64,000 nt of DNA from positions 8,765 to 72,764 of the forward strand of contig DASUSI010000163.1 of assembly GCA_036375165.1 (NCBI GenBank), read 5' to 3'. Source of the stretch: WHSM01 sp036375165 (GTDB lineage Bacteria; Actinomycetota; Actinomycetes; Mycobacteriales; Micromonosporaceae). Shown piece by piece: positions 26,901 through 33,674 of the stretch (positions are counted from its first letter, which is position 1; every line of letters begins with the position of its first letter). Position numbers and translations under genes: made by a program. The notes beneath the pieces were generated by a model. It was not told the DNA's origin, made no database searches, and saw nothing but the letters and a program-made list of their open reading frames with translations.

Positions 26901-27691
26901 ATCTCCCGCTCCCCGCTGGCGAACACCAGAATGTCGCCCGGTGGCTCGCGACGCAGTTCCCGCACGGCGTCGCAGATCGCCTGTATCTGGTCCCGTTCGC
27001 TGTCTTCGGCGTCCTCGACGATCGACCGGTAACGGACCTCCACCGGGTACGTGCGCCCGGAGACCTCGATGATCGGAGCATCGTCGAAGTGCCTGGAGAA
27101 TCGCTCCGGGTCGATGGTCGCGGAGGTGATGATGAGTTTCAGATCCGGCCGGCGGGGGAGCAGTTGTTTCAGGTGTCCCAGAATGAAATCGACGTTGAGG
27201 CTGCGTTCGTGCGCCTCGTCGATGATCAGGGTGTCGTAGCGTCGCAGGCCGCGGTCCCGCTGGATCTCGTTCAGCAGGATTCCGTCAGTCATGATCTTGA
27301 CCATGGTCTGCCGGCCCACCCGGTCGGTGAACCGCACCTGATAGCCGACGGTCGTCCCCAGAGGTGTGTTCAGCTCTTCGGCGATCCGTTCGGCCACGGT
27401 GCGGGCGGCCAACCGGCGCGGCTGGGTGTGCCCGATCATTCCGTACGACCCGCGGCCTAGTTCCAGGCAGATCTTCGGCAGCTGGGTGGTTTTCCCGGAA
27501 CCGGTCTCACCGGCCACAACCACCACCTGGTGATCCCGGATCGCGGCCAGGATCTCGTCCTTGCACTGACTGACCGGCAGTTGCGGGGGATAGCTGACCG
27601 GCGGTGCCACCCGGGGCTCGGCGGCGGCCTCCGGGCCACGTGGTCGAGCTACGTGGCCCAGCTCACGTGGGGACTTCTGAGGTTGGGACAT
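23915..27691 (-). CDS. hrpA: ATP-dependent RNA helicase HrpA
   Basis: Large DEAH-box helicase of 1258 residues, close to full HrpA length. Motifs are in order: I GETGSGKTTQLP, II DEAH in LIIDEAHERSLN, III SATID, V GTARISRYSNRTK region with ATNIAETSLTVPG, and VI SQASANQRKGRCGR. The helicase-associated and OB-like domains follow, then the long C-terminal domain (DUF3418) seen only in bacterial HrpA. It unwinds RNA and in other bacteria acts in mRNA processing and stalled-ribosome rescue. Start at ATG 27691 with no clear Shine-Dalgarno. The gene is intact throughout. Confidence 0.95.
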   Translation of the reverse strand: MSQPQKSPRELGHVARPRGPEAAAEPRVAPPVSYPPQLPVSQCKDEILAAIRDHQVVVVAGETGSGKTTQLPKICLELGRGSYGMIGHTQPRRLAARTVAERIAEELNTPLGTTVGYQVRFTDRVGRQTMVKIMTDGILLNEIQRDRGLRRYDTLIIDEAHERSLNVDFILGHLKQLLPRRPDLKLIITSATIDPERFSRHFDDAPIIEVSGRTYPVEVRYRSIVEDAEDSERDQIQAICDAVRELRREPPGDILVFASGEREIRDAADALRKLTIPDTEVLPLYARLSAAEQHRVFQPHRGRRIVIATNIAETSLTVPGIRYVIDPGTARISRYSNRTKVQRLPIEPISQASANQRKGRCGRLSDGVCIRLYSEPDFQSRPEFTDPEILRTSLASVILQMTAARLGNVETFPFIDPPDRRNITDGVRTLEELRALEHGRLTSLGRKLAQLPVDPKLARMVLEAGDNGCVDEVLVIVSGLAIQDPRERPADQRQAADEKHARFADPDSDFLAYLNLWRYLEEQQQRLSGNQFRKLCKAEFLHFLRIREWQDVHAQLRQVARDLGLPVRRSKPGADAGPTPPERIHISLLAGLLSHVGTRDAVKRDYLGARNSRFSVFPGSALFRKQPQWVMAAELVETTRLWARIVARIEPSWVEPLAAHLVKRGYSEPHWEKKQGAVMAYEKVTLYGVPIVARRKVNYGRIDPRLSRELFIRHALVEGDWETRHRFFHRNRELLDEVGDLEHRARRRDLVVDDETLFDFYDQRIPADVVSARHFDSWWKKTRQDQPGLLEFDVTMLVNPAAAGIAETDYPDFWEWDGLRLPLTYQFEPGTDADGVTVRIPLPLLRRVSPEPFEWQVPGLREELVTALIRTLPKPLRRNFVPVPDHVRDILDELPVIPDGPLLPALERELRHLSGISVPRDAWQPDQVPPHLRMNFRVIDEQDTTLAEGRDLTTLTEQLRPKLRETVSAAARGLERHGAHTWSFGALPRTVAQERAGYRVTGYPALVDEGDSVGIRVLETEAEQRQAMWRGTRRLLLLTLPSPVTFTQGRLSNRQKLALARNPHGSVVGLLADCASCALDRLVAEAGGPVWDEAGFQRLRHAVRPDLVDAVMEVLSTVERILSETHEVASRLTAGNPAPSAALADVRDQLSGLVYPGFVADTGVERLPDLIRYLRAVRSRLDKLPGNPARDRHLMLQVHEARDAYQEVVAELGADRDDVRAIRWMVEELRVSLFAQHLGTAYPVSAKRIYRAIDDLFD

Positions 27692-27839
27692 ACGGGGCCC
27701 AGAATAGGCATCAGTCCGGGTCCTGTGGCCACCGAGTTATGCCGTCGCTTATCGCTTTCGTCCGTTTCGTGGGGTGGATCGTCACCGAGAGCGCCTGCTC
27801 GGGCGGCTGGTCAACTGCGGGTTGGCCCCATATCTCGAT

Positions 27840-27871
27840 CCACCGCGCGGCGTGAGAGCGCCGCGCGGTGG
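27840..27871 (-). terminator. hairpin downstream of the ROK operon
   Basis: A perfect 13-bp GC stem (27840-27852 pairing with 27859-27871) with a 6-base loop. It lies about 80 bases beyond the ROK stop on the minus strand and about 150 bases upstream of hrpA. It probably ends transcription from the ROK operon before hrpA. Confidence 0.7.
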
Positions 27872-27953
27872 ACAGGTCATCGTCGCTTCACCTGCCGTTG
27901 GGTCCCCACGATCGTGATCACTTGGTCGCACTCACGGATCGTCAGGACCCCAG

Positions 27954-28940
27954 TCAACCGGCGGGCGGTACCTGGTCCAAGGCCAGCAGGCCGGCTCCTA
28001 GCCAGCCGGCGTTGACGCCCTGCTTGGCGAGAACAACATCGGGAATCTTCCGGTGGTCGCGTGCGAACAGGTAGCGATTCAGGCTTGCGCGTGCCGGGGC
28101 GAGAAGTAATTCGCCGGCGGTGGCCACTCCGCCGCCCACCACGACCCGCTGCAGATCGAGGACCGTAACAAGGGAAGCGATTCCTATCCCTAGCCATTCC
28201 CCGACACGCGCGTATATCGACCGAGCTACGGGGTCGCCAGCGAGTGCCGCCGTGAAGACCGTCTCTCCGTCAACTTTGCCCGGCTCTCCGGCCAGGTTTG
28301 CGAGCGTGCCATCAGGATCTGCCTCCGCTGCTTCGCGACCGTACCGCCCGAGGGCTGTGCCTGACGCGACAGCTTCCAAGCAGCCAATGTTGCCGCACCC
28401 ACATCTGATGCTGCCATGTGGATCGACGATCAGATGTCCGACTTCACCACCGATTCCGCTGCTGCCACGATACTGTTGCCCGCCGAGCACCAAGCCGCCG
28501 CCGACTCCCGTGCCGACCGTCAGGAACATCATGTAGTCGGGTGAGTTGCCGAGCTTAGCCTCTGCCCAGGCGGCGGCGTTAGCGTCGTTGTCGACCACCG
28601 TGGGCAGATCACAGGCTTCTTCGAGAAGCTTTCGTAATGGCATATCGTGATAGCTGTTGTTCGGTGCCCACTTGATGTAACCGTCGGGCCACTCGACCAG
28701 TCCAGCGGCACCTACTCCAATGGCTACCACATCCGAGTGACGGGCGCGTAGTTCCTGCACCGCCACTTGCATGGCTTGCACGGTCTCGACTGAGCCACTC
28801 GGCGTACGCGTTGCAGGCAAGGTCTCTACAGGGTTACCGTCGCCAGTGACAACCCCGCACGCGATTTTGGTGCCGCCAATGTCGAACCCAATCGCCTTGC
28901 GGGAGGGCGGGCTCCCCGCTGTGTCGAGGGGAATGGTCAT
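27954..28940 (-). CDS. ROK-family sugar kinase (glucokinase-like)
   Basis: 328-residue ROK kinase with intact catalytic features: phosphate-1 loop FDIGGTKIACGVV, catalytic Asp in VVDNDANAAAWAE, phosphate-2 loop VGTGVGGGLVLGG, the glycine-rich EVGHLIVDP with its zinc-ligand His, and the zinc site CGCGNIGCLEAVASG. It should phosphorylate a hexose or amino sugar in the cytosol. Its ATG overlaps the stop of the Phd-ROK gene (ATGA at 28937-28940), so the two are translationally coupled, suggesting that one makes and the other senses the same sugar or sugar phosphate. Codon use is less GC-rich than in flanking core genes, hinting at transfer. Confidence 0.92.
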   Translation of the reverse strand: MTIPLDTAGSPPSRKAIGFDIGGTKIACGVVTGDGNPVETLPATRTPSGSVETVQAMQVAVQELRARHSDVVAIGVGAAGLVEWPDGYIKWAPNNSYHDMPLRKLLEEACDLPTVVDNDANAAAWAEAKLGNSPDYMMFLTVGTGVGGGLVLGGQQYRGSSGIGGEVGHLIVDPHGSIRCGCGNIGCLEAVASGTALGRYGREAAEADPDGTLANLAGEPGKVDGETVFTAALAGDPVARSIYARVGEWLGIGIASLVTVLDLQRVVVGGGVATAGELLLAPARASLNRYLFARDHRKIPDVVLAKQGVNAGWLGAGLLALDQVPPAG

Positions 28941-30607
28941 CGGCTGTACTCAAATTGCATAGGAACCCGACTTTGTCGTCCGACATCCGATCGATCACGA
29001 ATTGCCCGGATTACGCACGCCGCAGCGGCCTTGGCACCTTTTTCGTCGGATCTGATTCGGACGATGAACTGGCACGCATCGGCAGCGTTGGAGAAGACGT
29101 GGTTGCGGATGCTGTCCACCATGGCGTCCGTATATATTCGCCCGGCTCCGGTCACGGCCTTGGCGTCCGCCACGGTGTTGAAGTTTTCCACGTGGAATTG
29201 TCGTGGCGCGCCGACCACCTCCAGTGGGCCATATAGCACGATCGCTTCGGGGTTCACCAGGTTGAGTAGTATGGCGATGCCGTTGCCAAGTGCCGTGCCT
29301 GCACGGGCGATGACATCCCGCACCAGCGGGTCCTGGCTCGCTTTGAGAGCGTCCTCGAAGCTCCCGGTGAATCCGTTTGCATGCAGGGTGGCTTCGATCC
29401 CCTGCGGCGTGGCGATGCACTCCAGACAGTCGAGATTTCCGCACCTGCATCGACGGACCTCTGACTCGGTGTCCTCAATAGAGCCCGACGGTTGGAAGAT
29501 CGACCCCTGGCTAGGTGCCTGGGTATGCCGGGAGGCGTGCGACGAAGGTAACGGGACGTTGGCGATCGGGACGTGACCAAGTTCGGCCGCCATGCCGCGA
29601 CTCCCCCGATGCAGACGGCCGTCGAGGACCAGCCCACAACCGATACCGAGGTGGGTGACCAACACGACGGAAAAGTTGTCGGCGCTGATGCCCTCGAAGT
29701 ATCGCTCGTGGATTGCGAGCGCATTGGCGTCGTTCTCCAGCACCACCGGCAAGCCGATTATCTCGGAGAGTTGGTCGGCGACAGGAAACTGGTCCCAGTG
29801 GATGTTGGTGGAATGTACCACTCTCCCCTGTGAGACGTGCCCGCCGATCTCGATGCCGACACCGATCAGATCGTCGGTGTCATCGATGTGTGACCGCAGC
29901 ATGTCGATCAGACTCAAGATCTGTTCGACAACGTACGTCTCGTCAAGCCGTTCCAACGGCAGAGTAATTGGATCGACTTTGATCCGGGCGAGACCATCGG
30001 TGACTACCCCGACCAACCGTTCGCGGTCACCGCGGGCGTCACCGACGATCCGGATGCCAATGGCTCGTTGGCCCGCGAACCGGCGGCCGGAGACGCGGGT
30101 CAGTTGGGCGGGTACCTCGGTGTTGGTGTCCACGTGCGCCGCCGGACCTGAGTTGTCGGTCACCGGATCGCTGAGGAACCGACCCACGCTCTCCGTGACG
30201 AGGCGGTCCACCCAGCTGCTCAGTAGCGGCAGGAAGACGGCAACGTCGATGCGGTCAATGGTCACGACGAGGGGCTTGCCGGTAGATGACGCCCTCTCCA
30301 GCAGGGCCCCACTGATCTCCCGGATGCTCACCCGTGAGAAGTCGTCGGCTCGACCGGTCGGTGGGGCTGGGTCCTGCAAGACGTCGCGCAGGTTCGTTGG
30401 TGGCCCTCCCGCTCCAGCCCTTACCTCCGCTGCGCTGGCCGTGAGTTCGTCGGCGTCGTTCGTTGCGAGCCGCTGGAGGACATCGTGTGTCAACGGGATC
30501 AGCACGCCGACCAGTGCACCCTTACTGGTCACGCCGAGCCCTTCGCTGTCGTTCGCGCAGTTGCGGATGACATCAGCGGATAACTCACGGATGCTGACTC
30601 GACGCAT
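28937..30607 (-). CDS. tandem Phd/YefM-like domains fused to a ROK domain (probable regulator)
   Basis: 556-residue protein with unusual architecture. Two tandem N-terminal domains match the Phd/YefM antitoxin pattern: residues 4-39 (VSIRELSADVI, then GVTSKGALVGVLIPL) and 93-128 (VSIREISGALL, then LVVTIDRIDVAVFLPL). Residues from about 180 onward form a ROK domain with the sugar-site region LENDANALAIHERYF and zinc motif CRCGNLDCLECIATPQG. The usual N-terminal DxGGT phosphate loop is replaced by IGIRIVGDARGD, so kinase activity is doubtful. Most ROK repressors (NagC, Mlc, XylR) have a winged helix; here Phd-like DNA-binding domains seem to replace it. ATG 30607 is set by GAGAGG eight bases upstream. 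Autorepression through the site at 30652-30715 is likely. Confidence 0.75.
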   Translation of the reverse strand: MRRVSIRELSADVIRNCANDSEGLGVTSKGALVGVLIPLTHDVLQRLATNDADELTASAAEVRAGAGGPPTNLRDVLQDPAPPTGRADDFSRVSIREISGALLERASSTGKPLVVTIDRIDVAVFLPLLSSWVDRLVTESVGRFLSDPVTDNSGPAAHVDTNTEVPAQLTRVSGRRFAGQRAIGIRIVGDARGDRERLVGVVTDGLARIKVDPITLPLERLDETYVVEQILSLIDMLRSHIDDTDDLIGVGIEIGGHVSQGRVVHSTNIHWDQFPVADQLSEIIGLPVVLENDANALAIHERYFEGISADNFSVVLVTHLGIGCGLVLDGRLHRGSRGMAAELGHVPIANVPLPSSHASRHTQAPSQGSIFQPSGSIEDTESEVRRCRCGNLDCLECIATPQGIEATLHANGFTGSFEDALKASQDPLVRDVIARAGTALGNGIAILLNLVNPEAIVLYGPLEVVGAPRQFHVENFNTVADAKAVTGAGRIYTDAMVDSIRNHVFSNAADACQFIVRIRSDEKGAKAAAACVIRAIRDRSDVGRQSRVPMQFEYSR

Positions 30608-30651
30608 GGGCGTCACCTCTCGCCAAGAGCCGGCGAGCAGGGGCATCGCCG

Positions 30652-30715
30652 CACTCGATACACGTCGAGTGTAGCCCGTTGACGACCGTTGTCAACGGTT
30701 GGTACCGTCGTCAAC
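30652..30715. promoter_or_regulatory. divergent promoter with palindromic operator cluster
   Basis: Between the Phd-ROK start (30607) and the divergent membrane gene (30730) lie: CACTCGA (30652-30658) with its exact inverse at 30665-30671; GTTGACGAC (30678-30686) with its exact inverse at 30707-30715; and between the latter pair, the palindrome GTTGTCAAC (30688-30696). All share the TTGAC/GTCAA core. This is the kind of multi-site operator that dimeric Phd-type proteins bind, so joint control of both divergent transcripts is plausible. Confidence 0.6.
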
Positions 30716-30729
30716 AGAGGTGATGCCTC

Positions 30730-31443
30730 GTGGCCCACGACAACAGGGACGACTCGAACCTCGGCAACGGCTATGCGGCGCAGTTGGAGACCGTGCGGTC
30801 GGCCGCGAAATGGCTGCTTGCGGCCGCAGCCGGTGTTGGTGCGTTGTTAGCCGCCCGGCTGCAGTTGACCACGCTCGGCCGACTGCCACTAGATTCATGG
30901 CGTCTTTACGCCGCGCTTGGAGCGGCAGTGGCGACCCTGTTGGCGATCGGATACATGATCAAAATAGCTTCGACAATCCTCACCCAGGAGTGGCTGACGC
31001 TCGCGGATTTCACCGACGAGGCGACAGGCCTGCCCGGTCCGTGGGGCAAGCGCAGTCGCAGGTCCGACTATCTTCGCCCGATCGAGAACTACCTGATGGG
31101 CTCGCGCCATGAGCTGTTTGGACATGTGGCCTCCACCCTGGCGGAGCTTCATCGCAAGCTGCGCGAGTCCCACGAGGCGATGTGGCGTGCGGATCTCGAC
31201 GTCGCGGCGCGAGAGCAGGCGGTGGAGATGTCCAGCGAACTGCGCAGGGCCACCCGGGACGTCGTGCAGGCGGCGAACTACTACCACGTGCTCCAGCTGT
31301 TCAGGGCGTTGCGAGTGCGAATGGCGTGGGCTGCGGTATTAGGTGTCGTAGGCATCATCGTCTTCGCGTACGTTGTCAGCCCGCCCAAGGATCCGGCACC
31401 GCTCGAGGTGCAGATCGTGTCTACCCGGCTATCTGGCTCATGA
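30730..31443 (+). CDS. three-TM membrane protein of unknown function
   Basis: 237-residue protein with hydrophobic segments at about 26-46 and 62-84, then a long charged helical region (about 90-195, with repeated heptad-like stretches such as LAELHRKLRESHEAM), and a third TM at about 200-220 before a short tail. The layout (paired TMs followed by a cytoplasmic helical domain) recalls SLATT-type proteins found in bacterial conflict systems, but I cannot confirm membership. GTG 30730 has AGAGG nine bases upstream. It is divergent from the Phd-ROK operon and shares its operator region, which ties it to that cassette. Confidence 0.6.
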   Translation: MAHDNRDDSNLGNGYAAQLETVRSAAKWLLAAAAGVGALLAARLQLTTLGRLPLDSWRLYAALGAAVATLLAIGYMIKIASTILTQEWLTLADFTDEATGLPGPWGKRSRRSDYLRPIENYLMGSRHELFGHVASTLAELHRKLRESHEAMWRADLDVAAREQAVEMSSELRRATRDVVQAANYYHVLQLFRALRVRMAWAAVLGVVGIIVFAYVVSPPKDPAPLEVQIVSTRLSGS

Positions 31444-31726
31444 GCCAGGGCAGCAGGGCTCTCATGTCGGACACGAGGTATCCGAAGTCTTCGCCAGCGT
31501 CAGCGAGTTCCTTGCGGCTCATCTCGTGATAGAAGAACACGTAGCCTTCCAGCATGTAGGCGTACATCGGAGTGTTCGAGTTGGGTAGCCGAATCCGCCT
31601 GCCTTTCGCCGCAAGGGAGCTATACAAGCTGTCAACGATCACGCGTCGTTTGGCCAGATCCAGCTCTCGTAATTTTTCCCGGACTGGTAGGGAAATCTTT
31701 ATGTGCACATTTTCGGACACACTCAT
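31421..31726 (-). CDS. small RelE/ParE-like protein (possible toxin)
   Basis: About 101 residues. The pattern HIKISLPVREKLRELDLAKR, helix VIVDSLYSSLAAKGRRIRLP, then strands MYAYMLEGYVFFYHEM and FGYLVSDMRALLPWL has the beta-alpha-alpha-beta order of RelE/ParE-superfamily proteins. I see no certain catalytic residues. The start is uncertain: ATG 31741, ATG 31726 or GTG 31720 are all in frame, and AGGG is best spaced for 31720. It is convergent with the membrane gene, overlapping its last 23 bases. No antitoxin gene is adjacent; the nearest Phd-like domains are in the fusion at 28937-30607. Toxin identity is a guess. Confidence 0.5.
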   Translation of the reverse strand: MSVSENVHIKISLPVREKLRELDLAKRRVIVDSLYSSLAAKGRRIRLPNSNTPMYAYMLEGYVFFYHEMSRKELADAGEDFGYLVSDMRALLPWLMSQIAG

Positions 31727-31741
31727 CCCTCGCTTGCGCAT

Positions 31742-32374
31742 CGACAGACGATGCCCTATGTCCCTGCCGAACGACTTCGAGGAGGTCCGTCCAATGCCTG
31801 GCCTGGCACCACGTCCACCAGTTTGCCAAATCGGCTCAGCCGGGGTCCCCGACGAAGGCGGCGTACTGTGCTCTCGGCACCTCGACGCAAGCGGGACGTA
31901 GCTAACGTAGCAAGGTTGGAACGCATTGTGAAGGAGTGACCACGTTCGATTGAAGGTCGGCGTTGGCCAAAAGATCACCGGAGGATGGATCCATTGCCCC
32001 ATAAGGGTGTCTGGGACCAGAGCGGGTGGGTCGAGGATGTCGCTGGCGTGTTGGTCCAGACAGGTAATTACGAAGTCGTTCAGGGTGGTGGACGCGAGCG
32101 AAAGGGTATTCAAGATCGATTTGTGAGGACCGACGTGAACACCCTTCTGGCCGCACTACACCTGACCGCACCACACCTGAAGATCGACGACTGGCCCTCG
32201 CTGTAGCTTTGCAACTGGTATGCGATACGGTCGTCGATGTTCCACGACCGGTACGCCTGCGGCTGTGGCCGGCGGTGCGGCTCACCAATCCGCCGTGACC
32301 AGCGCCCGCGAACGCATGACGCAACGGCTCGGTCGTGCCGAAGCAATCGAACGGATCCCAAAGGACATCATCAA
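31742..32374. other. degraded, gene-poor DNA with a possible transposase N-terminal remnant
   Basis: About 630 bases with no intact gene and lower GC than the flanks. At 32136-32206 on the plus strand a frame reads VNTLLAALHLTAPHLKIDD then stops, resembling the N-terminal start of some IS4/IS982-type transposases (a TALYVKIDD-like motif). No terminal repeats were recognised. It looks like an insertion scar at the edge of the low-GC cassette. Confidence 0.35.
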
Positions 32375-32824
32375 TCAACCAGCCTGCCAGCCACGTATCC
32401 GGTGTGCTCGGCCGAGTGCTTGGAGAATCCAGAAGCCGCCGCCTTGCCGCAGCGCCGGTAGCCGGCGGCGACGCGGCGGAGCCTGCCCGTCGTACCACCA
32501 CAGCGCTTCCCGGGTGGCCAGTTCGGCGGCGGCTACGTCGGGCAGTCGGCCCATGGAACGCAACCAGCGAGCGAAATCGAACCCGTCTCGCAGCCCGCCC
32601 CGCGGGGATCGGTCGGCGGCCCACTCGGTGAACCAACCAGGCCACTCACACTCCGCTGCCAGCACGGGCCACGCCCGCGCCACCTCCCCGGCGCGCTTGC
32701 GTAACAGCGCCTGCCGGGCGGCGGCGACCCGCCGCCGATCGAAGCCGTCGGGCACCGGAGCCCCGGCGACCAACGCCGCCACCAACGCGGCCTGCTTGGC
32801 GGCCAGGTCCTGACAGTCGGTCAT
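32375..32824 (-). CDS. small protein in the DUF692 operon, probable partner
   Basis: 149-residue soluble protein, helical and rich in Arg, Ala and Trp (WFTEWAADRSPRGGLRDGFD, then FARWLRSMGRLPDVAAAELA and REALWWYDGQ). I do not recognise a named family with certainty. By position it corresponds to the HvfC/BufC-like (DUF2063) DNA-binding-annotated partners that accompany DUF692 enzymes and help recognise their peptide substrate. ATG 32824 is 10 bases after the DUF692 stop; an ATG nearer the stop gives only five codons. The gene ends beside degraded DNA but reads through to a normal stop. Confidence 0.65.
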   Translation of the reverse strand: MTDCQDLAAKQAALVAALVAGAPVPDGFDRRRVAAARQALLRKRAGEVARAWPVLAAECEWPGWFTEWAADRSPRGGLRDGFDFARWLRSMGRLPDVAAAELATREALWWYDGQAPPRRRRLPALRQGGGFWILQALGRAHRIRGWQAG

Positions 32825-32834
32825 GGGCTGCCGG

Positions 32835-33674
32835 TCATGGGTGGGCCGTTCCGGTGATCCGGGGATGACCGGCCGCAGCGGCGATGGCGTCCAGTTCGGC
32901 GTACAACTCGGCCTTGGGCGGGTATCCGCCGTCGCGCTCCAACATCGACCCCGGTGCCGGCCTTCGTCCGCACAGTGCCCTGACCAGGTCGAGCACCTCG
33001 TGGGGGGTGGGATCGGTATGCGTGTCGTGGTAGAGCCCCTCATGTTCGGAACCGCCCGCCACATGGACGTAGCCGATGCGCTCCAGCGGCAGTCGGTCAA
33101 GCAGGACCGTCGGGTCGTCACCACGGTTGCGTGCATTGGCGTAGGCATTGGCCACGTCCAGCAGCAGCAGCGCGTCGGTACGGTCCACGATCTCGGTCAG
33201 GAAATCCGCCTCGTCCAGTTCGTCGTCCGGCCAGTCGAACAGCGCCGCGATCGGCTCCAGCGCCAACGGCACCGGAAGCGATGCCCGTACCTGCCGGATG
33301 TTCCGGACCAGCAGGTCGACCATGTCCCGGGTACGCGGCACCGGCAGCAGATGCCCGGCCTCGATGCCTCCGGCACGAACGAACGCGATGTGCTCGCTGA
33401 CCAGCGGTGCCTCGAGGCTTTCGGCGCATCGTGCCAGGAAGTCGATCCGTGCCGGCTCCAGCGGCTCCGCTCCGCCGAGTGAGAGCCGGACTCCGTGGGG
33501 GATCACCGTGACACCCCGCTCCCGCAGCGCTGCGAGCGGTGCCGGCGGCGCGCCGGATGATGCCAGCGACTCCGCGATCACCTCGGTGAACCGCAGGCCG
33601 GGAAGCTCGTCGAACAGTCCCGCCAGCTCGGGGCGCCATCCGAGCCCGACACCGGACGGCCATCCGGCTGTCAT
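32835..33674 (-). CDS. DUF692 multinuclear non-heme iron oxidase (MNIO)
   Basis: TIM-barrel enzyme of 279 residues in the DUF692 family, whose characterised members (MbnB, TglH) use a multi-iron centre to oxidise cysteine or nearby residues in ribosomal peptides. Motifs in order: GLGWRPEL at 11-18, PHGVRLSLGG with His60, VSEHIAF with His95, LEPIA with Glu140, LLLDVANAYANARN with Asp173 and Asn177, HVAGGSEHEGLYHDTHTDP with His204, His211, Asp217 and His219, and MLERDGGYPP with Glu246. These residues fit the expected metal-binding set. Its ATG overlaps the stop of the Cys/Gly-tailed gene (ATGA at 33671-33674), so the two are coupled. Confidence 0.88.
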   Translation of the reverse strand: MTAGWPSGVGLGWRPELAGLFDELPGLRFTEVIAESLASSGAPPAPLAALRERGVTVIPHGVRLSLGGAEPLEPARIDFLARCAESLEAPLVSEHIAFVRAGGIEAGHLLPVPRTRDMVDLLVRNIRQVRASLPVPLALEPIAALFDWPDDELDEADFLTEIVDRTDALLLLDVANAYANARNRGDDPTVLLDRLPLERIGYVHVAGGSEHEGLYHDTHTDPTPHEVLDLVRALCGRRPAPGSMLERDGGYPPKAELYAELDAIAAAAGHPRITGTAHP

